The notes: generated by a model not told the origin, from the letters alone. A stretch of 64,000 nt of DNA from Streptomyces sp. NRRL F-2664 (GCF_000719345.1 NZ_JOFX01000008.1:1-64000), one strand, 5' to 3'. Counted from the first letter of the stretch, positions 55,299-62,941 are shown. A program made the numbers and translations.

Positions 55299-55999
55299 AG
55301 GACGGCCTTCCTGACGGCGTTGACGTGGTCATCGAGGCGAGCGACGAGGTCGGCTGCGGCGCGGCCCAGCTGCACGAGGGTGCCGGTCACGAGGGGCCCG
55401 GTGGGGGCGTGCAGGAGCTCGTCGGCGGCGCACGGGTTGGGGCAGTCGATGCGGCTACAGGTGACGTGGCCGCCGTCGCCGAGGAAGAGCGATGCGCCTC
55501 GGCAGGCGGGGCAGCGGCCAGCCACGTCGGGGAGGGCGGGCTGCTTGAGCGAATGCCGGTGGAAGCCGTGCTCAAAGCAGAAGCCCTCCTCGCCGGAGCA
55601 CTTTGTCGAGTCCGGCGGCTCGGAGACTTCCGCGCTGACGGCTGGGTCGTTGACGCCGGTCCGGATGCAGGGGTTGTCGGTGCACTGGCAGTCGGCGCAG
55701 TGCACGCAGAACGGCAGCTCGCGGTAGTTGCGGTAGACGACCGGGCCGCCGCCGCACACGCAGCAGGCGGGCTCCTCCGTGGCAGTCACCTCCAGCCGGA
55801 GGCCCTTCGCGCGGGCGGCCTGCATGAGGGCGGTCAGGGTGGGGTCGTCGTCGGTGACGGGTAGGTGCTGCTCGGGGTGGCTGCAGCACTGGTCGAAGCC
55901 GCCGTGGCAGTCGGACTCGACCTCGCCTGCGGTGGGGCAGAAGTAGGTGCTGGCGCCGGGCTTGCAGACGTGCGGGTCAGTGGAGTTGGTCTCGGTCAC
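55295..55999 (-). CDS. Large Cys-rich early protein
   Basis: 234 residues with about 22 cysteines. ACCVCGGGPVVYRN, CVHCADCQCTDNPC, CPACRGASLFL and CSRIDCPNPC are four zinc-binding groups; the C-terminal 40 residues are a helix (LVQLGRAAADLVARLDDHVN). The first 45 residues also hold C-H pairs. It resembles multi-ribbon proteins of actinophage early operons. Probably a DNA, RNA or protein hub; not recognised further. Confidence 0.65.
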   Translation of the reverse strand: MTETNSTDPHVCKPGASTYFCPTAGEVESDCHGGFDQCCSHPEQHLPVTDDDPTLTALMQAARAKGLRLEVTATEEPACCVCGGGPVVYRNYRELPFCVHCADCQCTDNPCIRTGVNDPAVSAEVSEPPDSTKCSGEEGFCFEHGFHRHSLKQPALPDVAGRCPACRGASLFLGDGGHVTCSRIDCPNPCAADELLHAPTGPLVTGTLVQLGRAAADLVARLDDHVNAVRKAVL

Positions 56000-56135
56000 A
56001 GCAGATTCCCGGGGTGTGGAGGGTGGTGGTCGGGCGGGGGATCTCGAAGCCGTGCATGTCGAGGAACGCGGCTTCGTCGGGGTCGATGCGGGAGACGTGG
56101 GTCCAGTGGCCGGTCGGCGGCTGCTCGGCGGTCAC
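55977..56135 (-). CDS. Small early protein
   Basis: 52 residues, VTAEQPPTGHWTHVSRIDPD followed by EAAFLDMHGFEIPRPTTTLH and a CCDRDQLH end. Starts on GTG, overlapping the preceding stop by four bases (GTGA at 56132-56135), and its own end overlaps the next gene by 23. Function unknown. Confidence 0.55.
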   Translation of the reverse strand: MTAEQPPTGHWTHVSRIDPDEAAFLDMHGFEIPRPTTTLHTPGICCDRDQLH

Positions 56136-56317
56136 GGCGCGGCCTCGGCGGCGAGGCGGTCGCGGTGGGGTGTGGCGCCGGGCGCGCCGTCTTTCCACCG
56201 GAGCGTCGTCTCGTCGGCCTCGGGCCCGCGGTGCCAGTCGTCGTCGTGTCGGGCGGGGAGGGTGCAGTGGTGGAGGCGGGCCGTCACCGAGTCGTCGATA
56301 CGAGCCGTACACGTCAT
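56132..56317 (-). CDS. Small early protein
   Basis: 61 residues. MTCTARIDDSVTARLHHCTL, ARHDDDWHRGPEADETTLRW. Short beta-like unit with C/H residues and a disordered tail; the pattern C-x(16)-C-x(5)-H-x(4)-H may bind zinc. Overlaps on both sides (four bases each). Function unknown. Confidence 0.55.
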   Translation of the reverse strand: MTCTARIDDSVTARLHHCTLPARHDDDWHRGPEADETTLRWKDGAPGATPHRDRLAAEAAP

Positions 56318-56640
56318 CGCGGGCTCCCGTTCGGGTTGGTGGGCTCGCTGGCGTCGAGGAGGGCGAGGGCGTGCTGGAGCAGGGCCCGGCAGATGGCGCG
56401 CTCGCGGGGGTCGGCGGGCGCCTGCTCGTCGACCTTGGTGATGGCCGTGCCGTAGGTGGAGAGGTAGACCAGGGTGGGCCCGGCGGCGGCGCTGATGGTC
56501 CATGCGGGCTCGTCTGTGGGCATTCCGGCGATGGTGTCGGGGTCGACGTCGGGGCCGCCGGGGTTGTGGGCGGGGCATCCCTCGGGGCAGCCGTGGGCTT
56601 CGCCGATGGCGTGGGGGTCGCTGATCTCGATGTCGGTCAT
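56314..56640 (-). CDS. Early protein, HHH-type Cys pair start
   Basis: 108 residues. HAIGEAHGCPEGCPAHNPGG gives C-x3-C-x-H; the middle (EPAWTISAAAGPTLVYLSTY) and the helix (RERAICRALLQHALALLDAS) look like a small alpha/beta unit. In the coupled early operon with four-base overlaps on both sides. Function unknown. Confidence 0.55.
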   Translation of the reverse strand: MTDIEISDPHAIGEAHGCPEGCPAHNPGGPDVDPDTIAGMPTDEPAWTISAAAGPTLVYLSTYGTAITKVDEQAPADPRERAICRALLQHALALLDASEPTNPNGSPR

Positions 56641-56855
56641 GAGGGCCTCCGGTGTCGTGGCCGTGTGCGGCCGTTCGCGGGCCGTTCGGGCGCGGGCGGG
56701 CCGCCGGGGTCCGGGCGGCCCCAGTTCGTGGCGTGGGGGTCGGTGTGGCGGGTCTGCCGGTCCTGCTCCTCGCCGTGGCGGAGGGCGTAGCTGAAGGCGA
56801 CCGCGGCGAGGGCTATGACGGTGAGGCCGCCGGCGACGAGGGGCAGGGTCAACAC
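56637..56855 (-). CDS. Small single-pass membrane protein
   Basis: 72 residues. VLTLPLVAGGLTVIALAAVA forms one membrane helix right at the start; the rest is a polar, Arg/Pro-rich cytoplasmic tail. The GTG at 56855 is four bases past the stop of the SLOG gene. It might anchor an early phage protein to the membrane. Function unknown. Confidence 0.55.
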   Translation of the reverse strand: MLTLPLVAGGLTVIALAAVAFSYALRHGEEQDRQTRHTDPHATNWGRPDPGGPPAPERPANGRTRPRHRRPS

Positions 56856-56859
56856 GGGG

Positions 56860-57312
56860 CTACGCCTCCCAGCGGCGGACCGGGATGCCCGCCCGCTCGG
56901 CCGCATTCGCGCATCCGGTGGCGCCGTGGCTGCCGTGCGGGCCGGGCTTACGGCAGCGGGGCGAGGTGCACGGTCCGATGAAGGCGAGGCACTCCTCCGC
57001 GCCACGGCTGACCATGTGGGCGTTGCGGCGAGGGCCGCACGCGGGCCACGGGCCGTGCTCCTCGGCCGGGTGCGGCTCGATGTCGACGGGGTAGCCGCTG
57101 CGTTGTGCGCGACGGGCCCATGCGTCGGCGTGGCCGTCGGTGCCACGCAGGCGGCCATAGCGGTCCTGGCAGGCTCCGTGCACGAGTACGAGACGTTGGC
57201 CGGGCTGGAGGCCTTGAAGTCGCTGGTCCAACGCTGCGTTGACGGGCTGGGGGTCTTGGGCGTCGCGGCTTCCGGTGACGAGGATGCGGTAGGGCGCGGG
57301 CTGCTGGCTCAT
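56860..57312 (-). CDS. SLOG-domain protein (DUF2493/YspA-like)
   Basis: 150 residues. YRILVTGSRDAQDPQPVNAA has the first strand and G-S-R-D motif of the DUF2493 branch of the SLOG superfamily; RLVLVHGACQDRYGRLRGTD and GHADAWARRAQRSGYPVDIE carry the G-A and the DxxA signature; a Cys-rich insert CTSPRCRKPGPHGSHGATGC follows near the end. SLOG proteins bind nucleotides or their derivatives and often serve as sensors in phage-host conflict. This is one of two SLOG-type genes within 2 kb. Overlaps the next gene by four bases. Confidence 0.8.
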   Translation of the reverse strand: MSQQPAPYRILVTGSRDAQDPQPVNAALDQRLQGLQPGQRLVLVHGACQDRYGRLRGTDGHADAWARRAQRSGYPVDIEPHPAEEHGPWPACGPRRNAHMVSRGAEECLAFIGPCTSPRCRKPGPHGSHGATGCANAAERAGIPVRRWEA

Positions 57313-57782
57313 GCTCCGGCCCCCTCGGCGGCGCGGCTGACCGGGTCGTAGCCGGTGCAGGTCGGCGCTGTGGTGTCGTCGGGGTCGCAGGAGTCGCAGA
57401 GCAGGCGACCGGACACGGTGACGTGCTCAGCCTTCGCGTGGCTGCACATGCAGGCACCCCTGGCTTGGCGCAGCGCTTCGGCGGTGGCGTCGGCCCCCTC
57501 GGCGGTGGCACGGGTGGGCAGCTGCCTCGCGAGGACTTCGCGGGCCACGGCTTCGGCCGCGTTCCACATGTGGTAGCCGGGCTCGTTGTCCCGGTAGGGG
57601 GCGAGCCAGGCCAGGGCATCGGCCGTGGCGTTCATCCACTTGGCGATCTCGGCGACGGCCTCGGCGGGGATCTGCGGGTCGTATCCCTCGTCGAGGCCGC
57701 GCGCCGCCTGATCGGCAAGGTGGCGGGCGGCGGCTTGCATCTCGGCAGCCTGGGGCCAGATGGTGGGCTTGCGGTCCGTCAT
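57309..57782 (-). CDS. Early protein with zinc ribbon at the end
   Basis: 157 residues. Helical first half (WPQAAEMQAAARHLADQAAR, AEIAKWMNATADALAWLAPY, AAEAVAREVLARQL) and a C-terminal ribbon (CMCSHAKAEHVTVSGRLLCD, SCDPD). The C-terminal unit resembles that of proteins recurring in Streptomyces phage early regions. It is coupled to the SLOG gene by an ATGA overlap. Function unknown. Confidence 0.6.
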   Translation of the reverse strand: MTDRKPTIWPQAAEMQAAARHLADQAARGLDEGYDPQIPAEAVAEIAKWMNATADALAWLAPYRDNEPGYHMWNAAEAVAREVLARQLPTRATAEGADATAEALRQARGACMCSHAKAEHVTVSGRLLCDSCDPDDTTAPTCTGYDPVSRAAEGAGA

Positions 57783-57861
57783 GAGGGCGGGTCCTTCCGG
57801 TGGTGTGGGTGGTGTCCGGGCCGGCCGCCCCAGGACGGGGGCGACCGGCAGCGGGGCGGGG

Positions 57862-58251
57862 TCAGGCGGCGGGATCCACCTCGGGGTGGGTGAACCGGAC
57901 GGGCTTGCCGAGGCTTCGGGCGTAGGCGATCTCGGCGCGGGTGCTGTCGCCGATGTAGTCGCCGACTACGAGCACCTCGTCGGCGAGCCGGATCTTGGCT
58001 CGGTGCAGGCCGTCGAGCCGGACCTTGAGCTCCTCGGCCTCGACCGGGTCGGCCCAGCGGGGGTGCGGGCTCTTCATGTCGCAGCCGGGCATCACGACGA
58101 TGTGGCCGTCCGCGGTGAGCTGCAGGTCGGCCTCACCCATCTCGGTCATGAAGCGGGTGCTGCCACAGATGCAGACGATCTTCGGGATGTTGAGTCGCTC
58201 CTTGGCACTGGCGAGCTTCTCTTCCGGGGTGAGCAGTTCGGGGTAGGACAT
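57862..58251 (-). CDS. Nucleoside 2-deoxyribosyltransferase-like / SLOG-type protein
   Basis: 129 residues. PKIVCICGSTRFMTEMGEAD holds the I-C-G-S-T-R-F motif, and VLVVGDYIGDSTRAEIAYAR the G-x-S--E-I-x-Y-A signature with the conserved Glu and Ser; these are seen in nucleoside 2-deoxyribosyltransferases and related SLOG members. It may process or sense a nucleotide. The ATG at 58251 is followed by a charged helix before the domain. It stands apart from its neighbours by 74-80 bases on each side. Confidence 0.78.
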   Translation of the reverse strand: MSYPELLTPEEKLASAKERLNIPKIVCICGSTRFMTEMGEADLQLTADGHIVVMPGCDMKSPHPRWADPVEAEELKVRLDGLHRAKIRLADEVLVVGDYIGDSTRAEIAYARSLGKPVRFTHPEVDPAA

Positions 58252-58325
58252 GTGGGTTTCTCCTTGTGCGCGGGTCGGGTCAGGCGAGTTGGGGCGGCGG
58301 ACTGGGCGTGGCCTCTGAGGGCCTC

Positions 58326-58664
58326 TCAGGCGCTCTGGGCTACCCGACGACCTTCACGGGCTCCCGTCGCGCCAGACGGGCGTACAGCGGCCCCGATGGC
58401 CGTCTCTAGGTCCCGGACGGGAATGCTGCGGACGCCTCGCCGCTTGGCTGTCTGAATCAGCCGCCGGACGGGGGCCAGTTGGTGCAGGTATCGGATGCGG
58501 GACTCGTTAGCCCGGAAGCCCGCGGCGCTGCGGCTGTACGCGGCGGCGATGCCAGCCCGGAGTCGGGCCGCCTCGGCCGCGGTGAGCGGTCCGCGTTCGG
58601 CACGGTCGGCGAGAACGAGGAGCTGCTCGCGGGTGGGAGGTCGGTCGGTGCGGAGGCCGCGCAT
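58326..58664 (-). CDS. Basic early protein
   Basis: 112 residues. PPTREQLLVLADRAERGPLT, AAEAARLRAGIAAAYSRSAA, RIRYLHQLAPVRRLIQTAKR. Basic and helical, possibly nucleic-acid binding. The first half is similar to short proteins in other Streptomyces phage early operons. Not recognised. Confidence 0.55.
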   Translation of the reverse strand: MRGLRTDRPPTREQLLVLADRAERGPLTAAEAARLRAGIAAAYSRSAAGFRANESRIRYLHQLAPVRRLIQTAKRRGVRSIPVRDLETAIGAAVRPSGATGAREGRRVAQSA

Positions 58665-58695
58665 CGGGGTGTCCTTCCGTGAGAGGCTGGTCGGG

Positions 58696-58724
58696 CGCCC
58701 GCCGGACTTCGACTCCGGCGGGCG
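58696..58724 (-). terminator. 11-bp perfect hairpin after the methyltransferase gene
   Basis: CGCCCGCCGGA pairs with TCCGGCGGGCG around CTTCGAC, 10 bases past the stop at 58734. It ends the methyltransferase message on the minus strand. Confidence 0.75.
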
Positions 58725-58733
58725 TCCTGCTGT

Positions 58734-59798
58734 TCAGGCGGCCATTGCGTCGAGGTCGGCGCACAGGAGGCGGCGGTAGCCCTCGACGGCCTGGCGGGTG
58801 ACGACCCCGTTGCCGAGGATCTTGAGCTGTTGGTTGCGGGGCAGGTCGAGGTCGGTGACCCAGCCGTCGGCGCAGCCCATGAGCCACTCGACGAATCGCG
58901 GGGTGAGGCGGCGGTTGCCGCGCGCGCCCGGTTCGCTTGGTGCCGGGGCGGGTCGGCCGGTGATGACGGTCCACCGGTGGATGGCAGGCCCGTAGTCGGC
59001 GCCCTCGCTGGTGATCCAGCGGCCCCGTTCGAAGTCCGCGGGGAGCAGCCAGGCGATATCGGTGAGTGTCTTGCCTGCGTTGAACGGCTTTCCGGGTGTG
59101 CGCCGGGCGATGAAATTCCGGGTTCCGCGGGCGTCGGCGACGGTCGGCGTCGACATGAGGACTACGCCGTCTTCTCCCGCGGCGCCGGCAGCAGGAACAC
59201 CACTTCGTCCTCCAGCGTCGGCCCGTGTCCGCCCGCCTTCCGCTTGTCCGGGTGCTGCGGCCCACCGTTCACGCCAAGCTGCGCTGTCGGGGTCTTGAGC
59301 AGTGGGATAGGCGATGAGGAACCAGCGGTCCCGCGGGTGCGGGGCGCCGACGGCAGGGTCGCCAGCTCGTACACATGTCCATCGCGCGTCATACCCGATC
59401 GCGGCCAGCTCGGCGAGGACTTCGCCGAGGCCCCGCGACCGGATCGCCGCCACGTTTTCCAGGAAGACGAGCCGGGGTCGAATGACGCGAACAGCTTGAG
59501 CAACGTTCGTCCAGAGCGCGGAGCGGGCATCGAGGAGTCCTTTCCGGAGGCCGGCGTTGGAGAGGCCCTGACAGGGGAAACCGGCTGACAGGGTGACGAT
59601 CTGGTGCTGGGCGGCGAGGGCAGCCCAGTCGATCTTGGTGATGTCGCCGAGGTTGACGGCCCGCGGGAAGCGGGCGGCCATGACCTGGGCGGCGTAGGGG
59701 TCGTTCTCCGCGTAGACGGTGGTCTTGTTGCCCGTGATCTGCTCGACCGCAAGATCGAGGCCGCCATAGCCGGAGCAGAGGCTGAGATTGATGCTCAC
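58734..59798 (-). CDS. C5-cytosine DNA methyltransferase
   Basis: 354 residues. Motif I LSLCSGYGGLDLAVE; motif IV SAGFPCQGLSNAG with the catalytic Cys; motif VI FLENV; motif VIII HPRDRWFLIAYP; target-recognition region at about 200-290; motif X LKILGNGVV. All core motifs are in order, so it should be active. It methylates cytosine at an unknown sequence, probably to protect the element's DNA from host restriction; no cognate nuclease is seen. The GTG at 59798 overlaps the stop of the preceding small gene (GTGA), which supports it over the ATG at 59840. Confidence 0.92.
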   Translation of the reverse strand: MSINLSLCSGYGGLDLAVEQITGNKTTVYAENDPYAAQVMAARFPRAVNLGDITKIDWAALAAQHQIVTLSAGFPCQGLSNAGLRKGLLDARSALWTNVAQAVRVIRPRLVFLENVAAIRSRGLGEVLAELAAIGYDARWTCVRAGDPAVGAPHPRDRWFLIAYPTAQDPDSAAWRERWAAAPGQAEGGRTRADAGGRSGVPAAGAAGEDGVVLMSTPTVADARGTRNFIARRTPGKPFNAGKTLTDIAWLLPADFERGRWITSEGADYGPAIHRWTVITGRPAPAPSEPGARGNRRLTPRFVEWLMGCADGWVTDLDLPRNQQLKILGNGVVTRQAVEGYRRLLCADLDAMAA

Positions 59799-59974
59799 CG
59801 GGTTACCTTTCGGGGGCGCGGCGGGATGGGCTGATGCCATTCAGTGCCGTCGAGGGCGGCGAGGAGCTGCTGCTGGTGGCGGGTCTTTTCGACGGTGGTC
59901 CAGCGGGGCCGGCGGGGGTTGTTGAGGGCGGCGCGGATGCGGGCCTGCTGCTGCTCGGCCGTGGAGGCGGTCAC
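59795..59974 (-). CDS. Small basic early protein
   Basis: 59 residues. VTASTAEQQQARIRAALNNP, RRPRWTTVEKTRHQQQLLAA, then a Pro/Arg end PRPRKVTR. It joins its neighbours by GTGA overlaps at both ends (59971-59974 and 59795-59798). Probably nucleic-acid binding, judged by charge; function unknown. Confidence 0.6.
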   Translation of the reverse strand: MTASTAEQQQARIRAALNNPRRPRWTTVEKTRHQQQLLAALDGTEWHQPIPPRPRKVTR

Positions 59975-60285
59975 CGGTCGGCCTCATCGGAGGGCAGCGC
60001 GTACCCGGCGCGCTCCAGGTCGGTGACGAGGTCGCTCGCGTCCATGCCCTGTCCGTCGTTCACGTCCTCGTACCAGTCGGCGACGATGCGGAGGATCGCG
60101 GTGGCCTCAGGGTTCTGCTTCGGGATGGGGATGAGGACGCTGGGGTCGAGGGCGTTCAGCGTGGCGGCCAGGCAGTAGCGGGCGCCGAAGGCCTCGCTTC
60201 CGGGGTCCTCGCTCCAGAACATCAGGTCATCGAGGACGGCGAGGGCTCGGCGGGCGTCTGAGATCAGGCGGTCGGTGTCGGTCAT
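59971..60285 (-). CDS. Early helical protein
   Basis: 104 residues. MTDTDRLISDARRALAVLDD, GSEAFGARYCLAATLNALDP, ATAILRIVADWYEDVNDGQG. Acidic, helical, like a small adaptor. Coupled on both sides by overlaps. Unknown function. Confidence 0.6.
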   Translation of the reverse strand: MTDTDRLISDARRALAVLDDLMFWSEDPGSEAFGARYCLAATLNALDPSVLIPIPKQNPEATAILRIVADWYEDVNDGQGMDASDLVTDLERAGYALPSDEADR

Positions 60286-60602
60286 GCTGCGGGCCTTCCT
60301 GCTTCGGTGTAGCGGGCGGGGTGGACGGGGTTGCTGTCGGGGCATTGGATGCCGTTGTCGTGGCAGGGGGTGCCGGGTGCGGTTTGGCAGGTGGGGCAGA
60401 CGGCGGTGGCGATGGCGTGGGCGGCCAACCGGGCGGGGCAGGGGTCGAGGCGGACGGTTCGGGTGCGGCCTGCCTTGGTGGTGCAGCGGGCGTTCTCGGC
60501 GGCGGCGCAGTGGGGGCAGCGGATGGTGAGCGCGGGGTGCCGGGGCGGGCGGCCGGCACGGAGGGCGGCGGGCATCGGCGCGGAACGCGGGCGGTCGGTC
60601 AT
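60282..60602 (-). CDS. Double zinc-finger early protein
   Basis: 106 residues. IRCPHCAAAENARCTTKAGR and VCPTCQTAPGTPCHDNGIQC each hold the C-P-x-C-x(6-7)-C unit with R/H nearby that repeats in Streptomyces phage and AICE proteins. The His/Arg after each is typical. May bind DNA. Overlaps both neighbours by four bases. Confidence 0.68.
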   Translation of the reverse strand: MTDRPRSAPMPAALRAGRPPRHPALTIRCPHCAAAENARCTTKAGRTRTVRLDPCPARLAAHAIATAVCPTCQTAPGTPCHDNGIQCPDSNPVHPARYTEAGRPAA

Positions 60603-61066
60603 CGGGGGCCGCCCTGTACGCGTCGCGGCCCGTAGCCGAGCCACGTCGCTTCGAAGGCCCTGGGCCTGGTGCCCATCTCGGTTGCGTACTCGGTGATCGC
60701 CTGGCTGAGTGCCGCGCGCCATTGGCGGGGGCCGCGTTCGCCCGCCTGGATGTCACCGAGGATGGGCCGCAGCGGATGGGCCTGGATCTTGATTGCGCCG
60801 CGGGTGCTGTGTACGGCGTGCCGGTCGGCGTAGTGGAGCCAGTCGGCTCCGTCGAGTCCGGAGCCGAGCGCCATCTGGTCCATCCGGTCGCCGAGCTGGG
60901 GGCCGCCTGAGGTCCAGGCGTACCAGATCCGCACCCCGCCGCCGGGTCGGTGAAACTCGATCCAGAGGAACGTCTCGGGGTCGAAGCCGTCGGTGATGCC
61001 GGAGACGGCGGCCTTCTCGACGGGGGTGGTGTCGGTGCTGGGTGTGAGCAGGGTCGCGGTGGTCAC
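60599..61066 (-). CDS. Early protein of unknown function
   Basis: 155 residues. DGFDPETFLWIEFHRPGGGV, RIWYAWTSGGPQLGDRMDQM and HAVHSTRGAIKIQAHPLRPI, then IQAGERGPRQWRAALSQAIT. A mixed alpha/beta domain, not recognised. Overlaps the zinc-finger gene and the next by four bases each. Starts on GTG. Confidence 0.6.
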   Translation of the reverse strand: MTTATLLTPSTDTTPVEKAAVSGITDGFDPETFLWIEFHRPGGGVRIWYAWTSGGPQLGDRMDQMALGSGLDGADWLHYADRHAVHSTRGAIKIQAHPLRPILGDIQAGERGPRQWRAALSQAITEYATEMGTRPRAFEATWLGYGPRRVQGGPR

Positions 61067-61827
61067 GCTGCGTCTCCTTCGGTGTCGACGATCTCGGCGT
61101 CGGGGATGTCCTCGTCGGCTTCCTGGCGGGCGAGGTGGCGGGCGGACATCTCCCGGATGCGCTGTTCCTCGGCGGCCCGCTGTTCGGGCGTCTGGTCGGC
61201 GCGTCCGCTGGCGGCCCTCAGGCGGGCTGTGTGCGGCTTGGCGCGGGGTTTTCCCAGCGGCTGCTTCTCGGACGTCCCTGGGGCCTTGCACGGCCTGCCT
61301 ATGGCCGCCTGGCAGGTCGGGCAGACGATGCCGAGCGGGCCGGACCGGCGGACGGTGTCGATGAGTTCGGCCTCGACGGGCCGCTCCTCGTCGTCGACGT
61401 ACCGGTTTCCTTGCCAGCCGCGGTCTTCGAGCTCGGCCATGAACTGGCGGCTGGGCCCCCCCTCGAGGGCGAGCCGGCCGGTGGGTACCGGAACACGGCC
61501 GGAGGCGATGGCCTGGACCTGGCCGCGGTAGCGGGCGAGGTACTCGGCGGTGGACTCGCCCTCGATCGGCTCGTACTGGAAGTTCTCGAGGCGCGTGCTG
61601 CGGATCTTGGAGCGGAGGGTCCGCACGTGATGCGGCATGATCCACAACTTCGCTTCGGGATCCTTCGGCGGAGTCTTGTAGTAGGCGTCGACCGCAGCCT
61701 TCGCGTCAGCGTCAAGGGGCACGTCGTCCAGGGCGGAGGACCAGGCGACGGCTGCGGCCTGACTGGGCTTGCGGTTGTCGAACGCCGAGCAGTAGCCCAG
61801 CAGCTTCGCGGCTTCGTTGGGGTTCAC
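61063..61827 (-). CDS. Replication-associated protein with zinc finger
   Basis: 254 residues. MNPNEAAKLLGYCSAFDNRK, PSQAAAVAWSSALDDVPLDA, DAKAAVDAYYKTPPKDPEAK and LWIMPHHVRTLRSKIRS form a helical N-terminal unit seen in actinophage proteins encoded just after the replication initiator. The middle has IVCPTCQAAIGRPCKAPGT, a zinc finger like that of the gene at 60282; the C-terminus is a charged coil. It may be a helicase loader or primase helper. Overlaps the initiator-like gene by four bases. Confidence 0.65.
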   Translation of the reverse strand: MNPNEAAKLLGYCSAFDNRKPSQAAAVAWSSALDDVPLDADAKAAVDAYYKTPPKDPEAKLWIMPHHVRTLRSKIRSTRLENFQYEPIEGESTAEYLARYRGQVQAIASGRVPVPTGRLALEGGPSRQFMAELEDRGWQGNRYVDDEERPVEAELIDTVRRSGPLGIVCPTCQAAIGRPCKAPGTSEKQPLGKPRAKPHTARLRAASGRADQTPEQRAAEEQRIREMSARHLARQEADEDIPDAEIVDTEGDAA

Positions 61828-62756
61828 GATGCGGGGTCCTCAGTGTTGAAGGAGTCTGCGATGGCGGCCCAGCCGGCGACGGTGGCGTCGGTGCCGGTGA
61901 GGGTCCGGCCGTTCGGGAGCTGGACGACGTTGCCGCGCAGTCGTTGCTCGGCCGCGTACTTGGCGCTGCGGCGGATCCACTTCTGCCACTCGGCATGCCA
62001 GTTCGCGCGGCGCTGTCCGTTGGCCCGGAAGTGGTCGACGAACTGTTCGGTCTCGTAGTCCACGTCGATGGAAGGGAAGGTGCCGGCGACCCAGCGGCGT
62101 CCGACGTCGCTGACCGCGAATCCGTCGTCGTCGATGGGGGCGTTCGGCGCGAGCCCCTGGGGACCGTAGGTAGAAGACCCCACCCCAGCCATCGCGGTTG
62201 TTGGTGGTTCTACTGGAGGTTGATTGGTGGTTACGGCGGCACTGGGTGCGTGACGTCCGGCTTTGAAATGCGTGACGTCACGTACTTCAAGTGCGTGACG
62301 GCCGGATTCTGAGTGCGTGACATCCGGTTCGGTCACGGCTTCTGCGTTCGTGACGGTCACGTCGTTCGAGTGCGTGACATGCTTGGCTCGAGAGCGTCGC
62401 TTCCGCTCCGCGGCAGCCTCCCGAGAGGCACCCTCCTCCCGCTCCAAGTCCTCCCAGTCGGACTCGGGGCGACGGAGATCCATGGCCAGCTTCCAGCGGA
62501 TCCGGTCCTGCACCATGCCGTCCTGCTCGATCAGCTTCTCGGCCTCGAGCCGGCGCCACGCTCGCTGAACGGTGCGCCGGTCGTAGCCGGTGCGGTACTG
62601 GACGCGGGTCACCGACGGGTGGCAGTTCCTGCCCTTGGAGTTCGCGTGTTCGGCCATGGCCTGCAGGACGTGCCGTGCCGTGGTGTCGGGCTTCCCGGCC
62701 GGCGTTCGGAGCATGGGCGCGTGGTCCATGGCCCAGTTCACGGCTTCGATGCTCAC
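61824..62756 (-). CDS. Replication initiator-like HTH protein
   Basis: 310 residues. N-terminal HTH at about 25-85: ARHVLQAMAEHANSKGRNCH, PSVTRVQYRTGYDRRTVQRA, WRRLEAEKLIEQDGMVQDRI, like the initiator winged helix of phage O-type and plasmid Rep proteins. Residues 120-170 are a low-complexity hinge whose DNA carries an iteron-like array. The C-terminal 90 residues (VGRRWVAGTFPSIDVDYETE, WHAEWQKWIRRSAKYAAEQR) would bind a helicase loader. The GTG at 62756 begins VSIEAVNWAMDHAPML; a longer GTG/ATG start adds unconserved residues. Overlaps the next gene by four bases. Confidence 0.75.
   Translation of the reverse strand: MSIEAVNWAMDHAPMLRTPAGKPDTTARHVLQAMAEHANSKGRNCHPSVTRVQYRTGYDRRTVQRAWRRLEAEKLIEQDGMVQDRIRWKLAMDLRRPESDWEDLEREEGASREAAAERKRRSRAKHVTHSNDVTVTNAEAVTEPDVTHSESGRHALEVRDVTHFKAGRHAPSAAVTTNQPPVEPPTTAMAGVGSSTYGPQGLAPNAPIDDDGFAVSDVGRRWVAGTFPSIDVDYETEQFVDHFRANGQRRANWHAEWQKWIRRSAKYAAEQRLRGNVVQLPNGRTLTGTDATVAGWAAIADSFNTEDPAS
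62246..62382. repeat. Iteron-like array inside the initiator gene, candidate origin
   Basis: GTGCGTGACRTCCGG-type units occur at 62246-62260, 62268-62282, 62291-62305, 62313-62327, about 62346-62361 and 62370-62382. The core CGTGAC starts at 62249, 62271, 62294, 62316, 62349 and 62373, so the steps are 22, 23, 22, 33 and 24 bases, near multiples of one helix turn. Because 22 is not a multiple of three, the copies fall in different reading frames (one gives DVTH, another GRHA), so the similarity is in DNA, not protein. Confidence 0.7.
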
Positions 62757-62776
62757 GACTTCTTCTCTCTGGCTGC

Positions 62777-62941
62777 TTACTCGGACGGGGTCTGGCTTGG
62801 CAGGTCCACTTGCTGGCCGTTGATGCAGTGCCTCCACCAGCCGGGCCGGCCGGGGATGGCGATGGGCGGCCAGCCGGGTGTGGCGGTGACCTCGTAGGGC
62901 GGGGGCGGCTCGGGCTCGGGGGCGATGCGGAGGTGGCTCAC
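62777..62941 (-). CDS. Small Pro-rich protein
   Basis: 54 residues. VSHLRIAPEPEPPPPYEVTA then TPGWPPIAIPGRPGWWRHCI and NGQQVDLPSQTPSE. Proline- and tryptophan-rich, with no known domain. The GTG at 62941 has only a weak ribosome site. It lies between the initiator and an HTH gene in the same direction. Could be a small adaptor; expression likely but unproven. Confidence 0.45.
   Translation of the reverse strand: MSHLRIAPEPEPPPPYEVTATPGWPPIAIPGRPGWWRHCINGQQVDLPSQTPSE

Noticed and set aside
62270..62390. Protein-level repeat (VTH) in the initiator
   Set aside because: The copies fall in different reading frames and give different residues, so the DNA repeat, not a peptide repeat, is the real feature.
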